Assembly (NCBI RefSeq): GCF_019890675.1
Contig: NZ_JAIOAA010000009.1
Span: forward strand, 145,691-209,690
DNA: 64,000 bases
Source of the DNA: Micromonospora sp. PLK6-60
Lineage (GTDB): Bacteria; Actinomycetota; Actinomycetes; Mycobacteriales; Micromonosporaceae
Reading direction: 5' to 3'
A program made the translations under genes and the position numbers. How positions within the stretch are numbered: position 1 is the stretch's first letter; each line of letters opens with the position of its first letter. Shown one piece after another: positions 17,379 to 25,248 of the stretch. Under the pieces are notes generated by a model, which saw nothing but the letters and a program-made list of their open reading frames with translations, was not told where the DNA came from and did not search any database.

Positions 17379-18011
17379 GTGGAACTTGCCGCCGTGCTGG
17401 GGTTCGCGGCCGTCGCGTTCACCCTCATCGCAGTTCCCGGCCCGGACTGGGCGTTCGTGCTCGCCGCCGGCACGCGTGACCATGTCGTGGCGCCTGCCGT
17501 GGGTGGCCTGATGGCCGGCTACGCCCTCATCACGAGCCTGGTCGTGGTCGGTGTCGGTCCGCTCGTCGCGGCCCTGCCCGGGGTCATGACCGGGCTCACC
17601 CTCGCCGGGGCCGGCTATCTGAGCTATCTCGGCGTCCGCACCCTACGCGGCACGGGGCGCATCGGCCCGGTCGACACGGCCCCCGCGCCGGCAGCTTCTT
17701 CCGGCCGCTCCTTCGCGCGAGGGGTCGGCGTGAGCGCACTGAACCCCAAGGGACTGCTGATCTTCCTGTCGATCCTGCCGCAGTTCACCGGGAGCACCGG
17801 CGGATGGCCCCTGCCGGTGCAGTTCGCGGCCCTCGGCGGCATCTTCATCCTCATCGCCGCGCTCTTCTACCTTCCCCTCGGCTACGCCGCCGATCGGGTG
17901 CTCGGCGCGCGGCCCCGCGTCGCTCAGCTCACCGCCACCGTCGCCGGGGCGGCCATGCTCCTCGTCGGAGCAGCCCTGCTCGCCGAGCGCATCGTCGAGC
18001 TGGCCAGGTAG
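17379..18011 (+). CDS. LysE/RhtB-family amino-acid exporter
   Basis: This 210-residue membrane protein has six predicted spans. The LysE signature is seen as FTLIAVPGPDWAFVLAAGTRDH near the N-terminus and GVGVSALNPKGLLIFLSILPQF in the middle. The GTG at 17379 follows GAGGGGAGG, a strong ribosome-binding site. The divergent Lrp regulator suggests induction when an amino acid accumulates. The exported amino acid is not predictable. A hairpin overlapping the stop may terminate the transcript. Confidence 0.9.
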   Translation: MELAAVLGFAAVAFTLIAVPGPDWAFVLAAGTRDHVVAPAVGGLMAGYALITSLVVVGVGPLVAALPGVMTGLTLAGAGYLSYLGVRTLRGTGRIGPVDTAPAPAASSGRSFARGVGVSALNPKGLLIFLSILPQFTGSTGGWPLPVQFAALGGIFILIAALFYLPLGYAADRVLGARPRVAQLTATVAGAAMLLVGAALLAERIVELAR

Positions 18012-18039
18012 GCCAGCCGCCAGTACACGGTGGCCTACC
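18007..18039 (+). terminator. Hairpin at the lysE-like 3' end
   Basis: Arms GGTAGGCCA and TGGCCTACC (9 bp, perfect) flank a 15-nt loop and overlap the stop codon of the exporter gene. No U-tract follows, as is common for high-GC actinobacterial terminators. Confidence 0.5.
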
Positions 18040-18080
18040 AGCCAATATCCACTGGCGACCGATGCTGACACCATCGAGGG

Positions 18081-18294
18081 ATGAGCGAGCCGGTGACGAG
18101 TACGACGGCCGCCCCTGCTCGCCGCCGCCCTGTCGCTCGCGGTGCCGGTGGCTCTCGGCGCCGAGTCGATGTTCGGCGGGCGGTGGCCGCAGCCCTGGGA
18201 CGGCAGCTTCGTGTCCCTGCTCGGCGTCCTGCCGGCCAGCGTCGCGTACGCCGCCGTCACGCGGCTCGGGCCGGGAAGCGCGGACGGCGGATGA
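18081..18294 (+). pseudogene. Frameshifted small membrane protein gene
   Basis: An ATG at 18081 opens MSEPVTSTTAAP. The best membrane-like sequence lies one frame over from ~18115, reading LLAAALSLAVPVALGAES, then RWPQPWDGSFVSLLGVLP, and ending at a TGA at 18292-18294. Joining the two frames needs one base to be skipped around 18110-18115. The product would be a ~70-residue protein with two hydrophobic segments. It is either a recent frameshift or an assembly error. No family was recognised. Confidence 0.4.
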
Positions 18295-18417
18295 CCGGCC
18301 CGCCCGGTCCGGCCGGACCCGCGAAGTCCGTCCGACCGGACGCCCGCGATGCCCCGCGCGGCCGTCCTCGACCGTTGACCCCGATGGGTACGGTGAGACG
18401 GCCTGGAGGAGGGTGCG

Positions 18418-18993
18418 ATGGCGCTCATTGGACTGTGGCGGCAGCGGCGGCGTAAGGGCAGGCCGGTTCGCGTGATCGTGGGTCTGGTCCTGGTGATCGT
18501 CGTCGGCCTCGGCCTCATCTACGGGCTGCACTGGCTGCTCAATCCGTGGGTGTCGGCGCCCGGCCGGCCCGCCCTGACCGGTTACTGGCAGGGCGAGGTG
18601 TCCATGGCGGACGGCGACGACCGCCGGCTGGTCCTGCACCTGATCGGTGACCCGCGCGACCAGAAGTGCTACGACTGCCCGGAGATCGACGGCGCCGCGA
18701 AGGTGTGCGGGGCCGGCCAGCGCACCGTGTATGAGGTGTGGGGCGATCCGGAGAACTTCAAGGGCACCAGGTTCTCGGTGAAGACCCGCCCCGAGCGGCA
18801 CGAACCGGGCCTCTTCCTCAACGGCCTCGCCGGTGAGCGGGACGGCGACCTGCTGCGGCTCCAGGCCACGATCACGAAGATCGATCCCGACGGGGTGGCC
18901 CGGTCCTCCACCAGCGACGACAACCCGCCCGATCCGCCGACCCGGGTCGAGCTGCGGCGGGCCACCAAGGCGGACTACCGGGCCGCCTGCTGA
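18418..18993 (+). CDS. Single-span membrane protein of unknown function
   Basis: This 191-residue protein has a basic N-terminus, one membrane span (VRVIVGLVLVIVVGLGLIYG at ~17-36) and a ~150-residue external domain. The domain contains GYWQGEVSM, a CYDCPE motif and a third Cys (VCGAGQ) that may form disulfides. GGAGGAGGG lies just before the ATG. The external part resembles small beta-rich domains that measure cell-envelope ligands, but I do not recognise a family. It converges on the roadblock pair. Confidence 0.65.
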   Translation: MALIGLWRQRRRKGRPVRVIVGLVLVIVVGLGLIYGLHWLLNPWVSAPGRPALTGYWQGEVSMADGDDRRLVLHLIGDPRDQKCYDCPEIDGAAKVCGAGQRTVYEVWGDPENFKGTRFSVKTRPERHEPGLFLNGLAGERDGDLLRLQATITKIDPDGVARSSTSDDNPPDPPTRVELRRATKADYRAAC

Positions 18994-19084
18994 CCGCCGG
19001 TCACCCGCCCTCGGGCACCCCGCGCCACATCTGCGGGCCGCGCCGGGCAGAGGTCCGCCTGGAACGCGCGGCGACCCGTGCCGG

Positions 19085-19576
19085 TCAGGCGTCCGCCGCC
19101 GCGTCCGCCAGCAGGGCGGCCAGCCGGGCCGCCACCCCCGGCGCGTGCAGGTGCAGCCGGGCCACGTTGATGCTGTCCTCGCCGATCACGGCGAGCAGCG
19201 CCTGCTCACTGACCGCGTAGACGCTCAGGTAGCCGTGCTCGTTGCGGACGGTGGACTGCTGGAAGCCGCCCTGCGCGAGCCGCAGGCCGATCTGCCGGCC
19301 GAGGCCGTACGTGGTGGCGGCCAGTGCCGCCAGGTCGTTGGGGTCCGCCGCGTTCTGCAGGTTGTGCGCGACGAGCAGGCCGTCCACGCCGCCGAGGACG
19401 CAGCCGTGCACCCCGGGGATCTGGGTACGCAGGTCGGCCAGCTCCCGCCCGATCGCCGCGTACGGCAGCGACGGGTCCCCGGCCAGCGACGGCGGCAGCT
19501 CGCGGGGCGGCGGCAGGTCGGCGGCGCGGGCGGCGCGGCGGGGCAGGGTCTGTCCGGTGCTCTCCGCCCCGCTCAC
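19085..19576 (-). CDS. Roadblock/LC7-domain protein, second of a pair
   Basis: This 163-residue protein has a ~45-residue Pro/Ala/Arg-rich N-terminus followed by a roadblock/LC7 fold (IGRELADLRTQIPGVHGCVLGG, then GLLVAHNLQN, ending GEDSINVARLHLHAP). Roadblock proteins regulate small Ras-like GTPases (MglA/MglB) or form scaffold dimers. The GTG start overlaps the stop of the upstream roadblock gene by 4 nt. No GTPase, DUF742 or kinase gene is next to it, so it is not a normal conservon operon. Confidence 0.75.
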   Translation of the reverse strand: MSGAESTGQTLPRRAARAADLPPPRELPPSLAGDPSLPYAAIGRELADLRTQIPGVHGCVLGGVDGLLVAHNLQNAADPNDLAALAATTYGLGRQIGLRLAQGGFQQSTVRNEHGYLSVYAVSEQALLAVIGEDSINVARLHLHAPGVAARLAALLADAAADA

Positions 19577-19944
19577 AGCTCCAGGGTCTCCTCGATGCTG
19601 CGCAGCTGGTGCCGGGCCAGCGCGAGGTTGGTGCGGGACTTGCTCACCATCAGATAGAGGAAGAGTCCCTTGCCGGTGCGGCTGGTGAGCGGGCGGATCA
19701 GATGGTACTGCGTGCCGAGGGTGATCAGGATGTCCTCGATCTCGTCCTTGAGGTCGAGCATCTCGATGGTGCGCATCTTGGCGCGGACCACGTCGGTGTT
19801 GCCGGCGGCGGCGACGGTCAGGTCGATCTCCCCGGTGCCGCCGGCCACCCCCAGGGTCATCCCGCTGGTGTAGTCGACAAGTGCCGCGCCGATCGCTCCG
19901 TCGATGCTCATCGCGCTCTTCAGCGCCGCGTCAAGGTTGCTCAC
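19573..19944 (-). CDS. Roadblock/LC7-domain protein, first of a pair
   Basis: This 123-residue protein is almost all roadblock/LC7 domain: LDAALKSAMSIDGAIGAALVDY, TLGVAGGTGEIDLTVAAAGN, DLKDEIEDILITLGTQYHL and a C-terminal helix. The GTG start at 19944 follows GGGGAGAA. It is translationally coupled to a second roadblock gene and the two probably form a heterodimer. The upstream 260 nt before PadR holds the promoter region. Related proteins act as MglB-type GTPase-activating partners, but no GTPase lies in this window. Confidence 0.8.
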   Translation of the reverse strand: MSNLDAALKSAMSIDGAIGAALVDYTSGMTLGVAGGTGEIDLTVAAAGNTDVVRAKMRTIEMLDLKDEIEDILITLGTQYHLIRPLTSRTGKGLFLYLMVSKSRTNLALARHQLRSIEETLEL

Positions 19945-20207
19945 GCTTGTTCTCCCCAGGTTCTGACGGGTGCGTCCGGTGTCCGGCCGGGGTTTCCGGC
20001 GGTGACAGCCGAGCGGCCCGCGTATGTGCTGCGACGAGGCTCGCACATGCCGGGCCGCGGTGCATCCGGCGGCACCCTCAACCACCCGCGCGGACCCGTA
20101 CGCGCTACTGCGGTCCCGCAAATGGGACTCCCCGTGGGATGGCCGAAGTCGACCATGGCTGGTACAGCCGCCCCCACCCCTATGTAGAAAACCGATAGAG
20201 TACGGCC

Positions 20208-20540
20208 ATGCGGCTGACCGTTCCGGTGGCGAAGGTGCTCTCCGCCCTCCTCGCCGAGCCGGAGACATCCCGTTACGGCCTCGACCTGATGCGCGCCACC
20301 GGGCTGCCCAGCGGCACGCTCTATCCGGTGCTGCACCGGCTCCGGGCCGCCGGCTGGCTGGCGGCCGACTGGGAGGAGGTCGACCCGGTCACCGAGGGCC
20401 GGCCGGCCCGCCGCTACTACCAACTCACCGGCGAGGGCGCCCGCGCCGCCCGGCTGGCCCTGGCCGAGCTGCGGGCCCTCGCCTCGGCCGCGCCCACCAC
20501 CGCCGGGGGCGCCGCGCCGGCCGGAGCCCCGGCGTGCTGA
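20208..20540 (+). CDS. PadR-family transcriptional regulator
   Basis: This 110-residue winged-helix regulator reads VLSALLAEPETSRYGLDLMRATGLPSGTLYPVLHRLRAAGWLAADWEEVDP and ends RRYYQLTGEGARAARLALAEL, a textbook PadR. The ATG at 20208 lies 6 nt downstream of TAGAGT, a likely -10, so the mRNA may be leaderless. The stop overlaps the start region of a membrane protein. A second PadR-membrane pair sits at 43.8-45.1 kb. It probably represses its own operon. Confidence 0.9.
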   Translation: MRLTVPVAKVLSALLAEPETSRYGLDLMRATGLPSGTLYPVLHRLRAAGWLAADWEEVDPVTEGRPARRYYQLTGEGARAARLALAELRALASAAPTTAGGAAPAGAPAC

Positions 20541-21499
20541 CCCGGCGGCTGGCCGGGCTGCTGCTGCGCGCGGCCGTCCGGCGCTGGCCGGCGGAGCTGC
20601 GCGCCGAACTGGCCCGGGAGTGGGCCGCCGAGCTGCACGTGCTGGCCCGGGCCGGCCGCCGCTGGCCGATGCTGCGCTTCGCCGCCAGCCTGGCCGCCGG
20701 CCGGCCCGCCACGCCGCTGGTGGACCGCGCCGTGCTGCACCGCCGGCTGTGGCGCACCGCCGGGGTGCTGCTGCTCGCCCCGCCGGCCTGCGTCGCGGTC
20801 GTCGCGCTCACCGGCCTCGCGATGGCGATGGGATACGACCAGCTCGCGGTGCGCGTCGCCTGGGCCACCGACGCGCAGCTGCCGATCTGGACCGGGCTCA
20901 CCGCCTGCCTGGCCGTGGTGCTCGCGCTCGCCGTCACCCGGGCCGCCCGGCACACCGTCCGGGTCGGGGCACTGCCCACCGCGCTCGGCGTGCTGCTGCC
21001 GATCGGCGCGACGGCGACCGTGCTGCTGGCTCTGTTCGCCAGCCGGGGAGAGGGCGGCGCGCTCGACATGGTGTCCGGCACGCTGCTCTGGCTCGCCCTG
21101 CTGACGCCCGCCCTCTGGGCGGCGGGGTGGCTGGCCCGCCGGGGGCGTACCCGACTGGCCTGGCTGGTCGGGCTGCTCGGCGCGCTGGTGGCGGCCGACG
21201 CCGCGGTGGTGCTCGCGGTGGTCTCCGCGATCCCGGCGGTGCCGGTCGGGCCGGTCACCGAGCTGCCCGCCGACGCGGTGGACCGGGTCTCCGCCCCGCT
21301 CTGGCTGCTCAACTGCCTGACCGACTCGTCGCTGGGGCTGCCCCGCCCGACCGACTGGGAGCTGTTCCTCATCACCGACCGGGTGCTGGTCGAGCCGATG
21401 TTCTACCTCGCCTGCACCCCGTACGCGGTGGCGTACGCCGTCGCGGTGGCCCGTCCGGGCCCGGCGGCCGAGCCGGTGGCCGTGCCGTCGGTCGCCTGA
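20534..21499 (+). CDS. Polytopic membrane protein coupled to PadR
   Basis: This 321-residue protein starts with an amphipathic helical segment (RRWPAELRAELAREWAAELH) seen in actinobacterial PadR-linked membrane proteins, followed by about six membrane spans. The GTG at 20534 lies within the end of the PadR gene, so translation is coupled. No transporter or enzyme motif is visible. The second such gene (43810-44781) has the same layout, suggesting a shared function as a membrane sensor or partner of the PadR regulator. This is inference from context. Confidence 0.7.
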   Translation: MLTRRLAGLLLRAAVRRWPAELRAELAREWAAELHVLARAGRRWPMLRFAASLAAGRPATPLVDRAVLHRRLWRTAGVLLLAPPACVAVVALTGLAMAMGYDQLAVRVAWATDAQLPIWTGLTACLAVVLALAVTRAARHTVRVGALPTALGVLLPIGATATVLLALFASRGEGGALDMVSGTLLWLALLTPALWAAGWLARRGRTRLAWLVGLLGALVAADAAVVLAVVSAIPAVPVGPVTELPADAVDRVSAPLWLLNCLTDSSLGLPRPTDWELFLITDRVLVEPMFYLACTPYAVAYAVAVARPGPAAEPVAVPSVA

Positions 21500-21628
21500 T
21501 CCGCGGCCGTTCCGCGACTTCCGCCGTTCCCGCCCGCGACGGCCCTGAGCAGGTCTAATGTGGAGGTGCCGGCGACTATTTGTGGCGTTCCGGTGGCGGC
21601 CGGGCGGTTCGCGGTGCACAGTGAGCGC

Positions 21629-21829
21629 ATGAGCGACAACGGAAGTGGTGGGCACTACTACTGGTGCACGCGACACCACCGGGTCGAGACCGATGCTGAC
21701 GTGTGTCCCGCGAAGCACGTGCTCGGACCGTACGCCTCGGCGGCCGACGCGGAGAACGCCCTGCAGAAGGTGCGGGAGCGCAACGAAGCGTGGGAAACCG
21801 AGGACGCCCGTTGGGCCGGGGAGGGCTGA
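21629..21829 (+). CDS. Small conserved actinobacterial protein (SPOR-like)
   Basis: This 66-residue acidic protein reads YYWCTRHHRVETDADVCP, then VLGPYASAADAENALQKVRERNEAWETEDARW. Near-identical small proteins are widespread in actinomycetes and are sometimes called SPOR-domain-like. Two Cys and two His (C13, H16, H17 and C27) could bind zinc. The ATG at 21629 is chosen because the upstream reading is not conserved in style. Its function is unknown. Confidence 0.7.
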   Translation: MSDNGSGGHYYWCTRHHRVETDADVCPAKHVLGPYASAADAENALQKVRERNEAWETEDARWAGEG

Positions 21830-21913
21830 CAGACGACGCGGGACGGCCGCGTCGAGGAACTCCGTGCTCCGTGGGGGAGCACGCGAGCGCATGTCCCCAA
21901 GGAGGGAACCCAG

Positions 21914-22702
21914 ATGGCCGAAGCACGTAAGGCCACCACCCGCCCGGCCGCCAAGCGTACGAGCACGTCGGGCGCCACCAGGTCCACCCGGACGACGTCG
22001 GCCGGCCGGGCTTCGGCGAACGCGTCCGGTGCCGGCGCCGGACGGGTACCGGCCAAGAAGGCGGTCGCGAAGAAGGCGGCGGCCAAGAAGACGGTGACCC
22101 GGAAGGCGACGACCGCCAGGACGGCGCCGGCCACGAAGACCACCGCGAAGAAGGCGCCGGCCGGCCGGACCACGGCGAAGAAGACCACCGCCGCGAAGAA
22201 GACCACCGCGGCGCGGAGCACGGCGGCCAAGAAGACCACCGCGGCCAAGAAGACCACCGCCGCGAAGAAGACCACGGCGGCGAAGAAGACCACCGCGGCG
22301 AAGAAGGCTCCGGCCAGGAAGACCACCACGGCGCGGACCACCACGGCCAAGAAGGCGCCCGCCGCGAAGAAGACCACGGCGGCGAAGAAGACCACGGCCG
22401 CCAAGAAGACCACCGCCGCGCGGAAGACCACGGCCAAGAAGGCGCCGGCGCGCAAGACCACCACCACCGCCCGCAAGACGACCACCACCCGCCCGGGCGG
22501 GGCGCGCACGGCGGCGGCGAAGAAGGCACCGGCGAAGAAGGCCACCACCGCCAAGAAGACGACGGCGGCCAAGAAGGCGCCGGCCCGCAAGACCACCGCC
22601 GCCAAGAAGGTCACCGCCCGCAAGGCGCCGGCCCGCACGGCCGCCGCCCGGGCGACCGCTCCGCGCGGGGTACGGGCCACCTCCCGCCGGGCCACCGGCT
22701 GA
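21914..22702 (+). CDS. Histone H1-like Lys/Ala/Thr-rich repeat protein
   Basis: This 262-residue, very basic protein consists of repeats of AAKKTTAAKK and KKAPARKTT for most of its length, like the C-terminal tail of eukaryotic histone H1 and actinobacterial nucleoid-associated proteins. It should bind DNA non-specifically and compact it. A strong AAGGAGGG lies before the ATG at 21914. No folded domain is seen at either end, unlike HupS-type proteins, which have an HU domain. The repeated DNA makes this region prone to length changes and assembly errors. Confidence 0.8.
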   Translation: MAEARKATTRPAAKRTSTSGATRSTRTTSAGRASANASGAGAGRVPAKKAVAKKAAAKKTVTRKATTARTAPATKTTAKKAPAGRTTAKKTTAAKKTTAARSTAAKKTTAAKKTTAAKKTTAAKKTTAAKKAPARKTTTARTTTAKKAPAAKKTTAAKKTTAAKKTTAARKTTAKKAPARKTTTTARKTTTTRPGGARTAAAKKAPAKKATTAKKTTAAKKAPARKTTAAKKVTARKAPARTAAARATAPRGVRATSRRATG

Positions 22703-22764
22703 CGGTCGGGGCACGGGCCGAACGCCGGAAGGCGGATCAGGCGGCCCGCTGCCAAGATTGACAC

Positions 22765-24195
22765 GTGGTCATCCGACGCGTACTGGCACCCCGTATCGAC
22801 TTCGGCGCGCTGCGCCGCGAGCTGAAACTGCCCGAGCAGTTCCCGCCCGCGGCGCGGCGCGAGGCCGACGAGGCGGCGGCGGCCCCGCTGCCCCCCGCCG
22901 CGGACCGCACCGACGTCGAGTTCGTCACCCTCGACCCGGTCGGCTCGCGCGACCTGGACCAGGCGATGCACCTCGGCCGCCGGCCGGGCGGCTACCGGGT
23001 CCGGTACGCCATCGCCGACGTCGCCACCCACGTACGCCCCGGCGGCGCGCTGGAGGAGGAGACCTGGCGGCGCGGGCAGACCGTCTACCTGCCCGACGGC
23101 AACGTCCCGCTGCACCCGCACACGCTCAGCGAGGGCGCGGCCAGCCTGCTGCCCGGCCAGGACCGGGCCGCGGTGCTGTGGACCATCGACCTGGACGCCG
23201 ACGGCGGCATCGTGGCGGTCGAGCTGGAACGCGCCCGGGTGCGCAGCCGGGCCCAGCTGGACTACCGCGGGGTGCAGGCCGACGCGGAGGCCGGCCGGCT
23301 GCCCGACCCGATCGCCCTGCTGCCCGAGATCGGCGCCCTGCTCACCGCCCGGGGGCTGCGGCGTGGCGCGATGAACCTGCCGCTGCCCGAGCAGGACGTC
23401 GAGCCGGACGGCGACGGCTGGCGGCTGGTGCTGCGCGGGCCGGTGCCGATGGAGGACCACAACGCGCAGATCTCGCTGCTCACCGGCATGGCCGCCGCCG
23501 ACATCATGCTCGCCGGCCGGGTCGGGTTGCTGCGCACCATGCCCCCGCCCAAACCGGAGGCGGTCCAGCGGCTGCGTACCGCCGCCGCCCCGCTCGGCGT
23601 CGACTGGCCCGCCGGCATGAGCGTGGGCGAGCTGCTCGCCGGGCTGGACGCCGCCGAGCCCCGGTCGGCGGCCTTCATCGACCAGGCCGCCGAGCTGATG
23701 CGCGGCGCCGGGTACACCGCCTTCGACGGCGAGCTGCCGGAACAGCCCGGCCACGGCGGGGTCGGGGCCGCGTACGCCCATGTCACGGCGCCGCTGCGCC
23801 GGCTGGCCGACCGGTACGTCGCCGAGGTCTGCCTGGCGCTGCACGCGGGCCGGGAGGTGCCGGACTGGGCGCGCACCGCGCTGCCGAAGCTGCCGGAGGT
23901 GATGGCGGTGACCGACCGGACGGCCGGCGCCGCCACCCGCGGCGCGATCGAGCTGGCCGAGGCGGTGCTGCTGGAACACCGGGTGGGGGAGACCTTCGAC
24001 GCGGCGGTGCTGGACGTGGACGCGCCGCCCGCCGGCGAGGCGAAGCCTGGCCGCGAGCCGGGCGGCACGGTGGCGCTGGACGAGCCGCCGGTGCGCGCCC
24101 GCTGCGTCGGCGAGCTGCCGCTCGGCGAGCGGGTCCGGGTACGGCTGGTTACCGCCGACCCGGCGCAGCGGAAGGTCGCCTTCGCACGGGCCTGA
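22765..24195 (+). CDS. RNB-domain ribonuclease (RNase II/R family)
   Basis: This 476-residue protein contains an RNB catalytic domain: FVTLDPVGSRDLDQAMHLGRR, YAIADVATHVRPGGALEEE, TVYLPDGNVPLHP, LSEGAASLLPGQDR, and a C-terminal HVTAPLRRLADRY block. It should degrade RNA 3' to 5'. The metal-binding motif reads DLDQA where E. coli RNase II has DLDDA, so one acidic position is Gln, which I recall as typical for this actinobacterial subfamily. Cold-shock and S1 domains of full RNase R are absent or reduced. The GTG at 22765 is assigned. Confidence 0.88.
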   Translation: MVIRRVLAPRIDFGALRRELKLPEQFPPAARREADEAAAAPLPPAADRTDVEFVTLDPVGSRDLDQAMHLGRRPGGYRVRYAIADVATHVRPGGALEEETWRRGQTVYLPDGNVPLHPHTLSEGAASLLPGQDRAAVLWTIDLDADGGIVAVELERARVRSRAQLDYRGVQADAEAGRLPDPIALLPEIGALLTARGLRRGAMNLPLPEQDVEPDGDGWRLVLRGPVPMEDHNAQISLLTGMAAADIMLAGRVGLLRTMPPPKPEAVQRLRTAAAPLGVDWPAGMSVGELLAGLDAAEPRSAAFIDQAAELMRGAGYTAFDGELPEQPGHGGVGAAYAHVTAPLRRLADRYVAEVCLALHAGREVPDWARTALPKLPEVMAVTDRTAGAATRGAIELAEAVLLEHRVGETFDAAVLDVDAPPAGEAKPGREPGGTVALDEPPVRARCVGELPLGERVRVRLVTADPAQRKVAFARA

Positions 24196-24370
24196 ATCGG
24201 CCCCGGCCTGCCCCGGCTGGCCACCGCCGACCTGGAGATCGGCGGTGAGCTGATCCGCGCGCGCCACCGGGCCCGCCGTCGGTCCGCCCGCCGTCGATCC
24301 GGGGCGGCAGCGGGGATTCTCACATCGCCCGGCGGCTGCCGGGACGTCGGCGCTTTGCGAGGATGACCGC

Positions 24371-25066
24371 ATGGCTTACGACGCGACCACGCTGCCCGAC
24401 GTGTCCGGACTGACCGTCGGCATCATCGGCGGCACCGGTGACCAGGGGCGAGGGCTAGCCTACCGGTTCGCCCGGGGCGGGCAGCGGGTGCTGATCGGCT
24501 CGCGGTCGGCCGAGCGGGCCGGCGAGGCGGCCGCCGAGATCGCGGCGCTGCCCGGCGTGCCGGCCGGCGTCGTCACCGGCGCCGACAACGACGAGGTGGC
24601 CCGGCGCAGCGACGTGGTCGTGATCGCGGTGCCGTGGGACGGGCACGCCGCCACCGTCGCCGCGCTCGCCGAGCCGCTGGCCGGCAAGATCGTGGTCGAC
24701 TGCGTGAACCCGCTCGGCTTCGACAAGCAGGGCCCGTACGCGCTGACCGTGCCCGAGGGCAGCGCCGTGCAGCAGGCCGCGGCGCTGCTGCCCGACTCCC
24801 GGGTGTGCGCCGCGTTCAACCACGTCAGCGCGCCGCTGCTGGCCGACCCCGAGGTCGACCGGATCGAGCTGGACGTGCTGATCTGCACCGAGGACCGGGA
24901 GCTGGTGGGCGTCGTCGGCGCGCTGGCCGCCCGGATCCCGGGCATGCGGGGCATCTACGCCGGCCGGCTGCGCAACGCCCACCAGGTCGAGGCGTTCACC
25001 GCCAACCTGATCGCCATCAACAAGCGCTACAAGGCGCACGCCGGTATCCGCGTCACCGACCTCTGA
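24371..25066 (+). CDS. npdG: F420:NADPH oxidoreductase
   Basis: This 231-residue protein is an NADPH-dependent F420 reductase, which moves hydride between NADPH and coenzyme F420. The N-terminus has a Rossmann loop (LTVGIIGGTGDQGRGLAYRFARGG) and RSAERAGEAA, a sequence suited to NADPH phosphate binding. Later blocks VVIAVPWDGH, DCVNPLGFDKQGPYAL and AAFNHVSAPLL are typical of the Fno/NpdG family. It stands alone, converging on panB across a palindromic repeat. Confidence 0.9.
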   Translation: MAYDATTLPDVSGLTVGIIGGTGDQGRGLAYRFARGGQRVLIGSRSAERAGEAAAEIAALPGVPAGVVTGADNDEVARRSDVVVIAVPWDGHAATVAALAEPLAGKIVVDCVNPLGFDKQGPYALTVPEGSAVQQAAALLPDSRVCAAFNHVSAPLLADPEVDRIELDVLICTEDRELVGVVGALAARIPGMRGIYAGRLRNAHQVEAFTANLIAINKRYKAHAGIRVTDL

Positions 25067-25191
25067 GCCGCTGCCGCCCGCGGCGGGTTCGGTGCGGGCG
25101 TGCGTTGCGGGCGGCGGGTGCGTCGCGGGCGTGCGGTGCGGGCGTGCGTTGCGCACGGCGGGTTCGGTGCGGGCGGGCACTGGCTCCAGGT

Positions 25192-25246
25192 GTTAAGAAG
25201 GGGCCCCTGCTATGCAGAATGCGTTAACAGGGTGCCCCTCCTTACA
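25192..25246. terminator. GGGGCCCC-core palindrome (subtype B)
   Basis: Arms TAAGAAGGGGCCCCTG (25194-25209) and CAGGGTGCCCCTCCTTA (25228-25244) flank a loop containing GCGTTAA. It lies between convergent npdG and panB and is nearly the same as the element at 56448-56503. Confidence 0.8.
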
Positions 25247-25248
25247 CC

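Noticed and set aside
19085..19944. A conservon-type operon (kinase-roadblock-DUF742-GTPase)
   Set aside because: Only the roadblock genes are present; the other components are absent on both sides.
21914..22702. CRISPR or non-coding repeat array
   Set aside because: The repeats are codon-based in one open frame with a strong ribosome-binding site, so it is a protein gene.
20417..24372. Long minus-strand open frames over the histone-like and RNB genes
   Set aside because: They arise from the antisense of AAG/GCC repeats and carry repeats of Gly/Arg/Leu without family signal.
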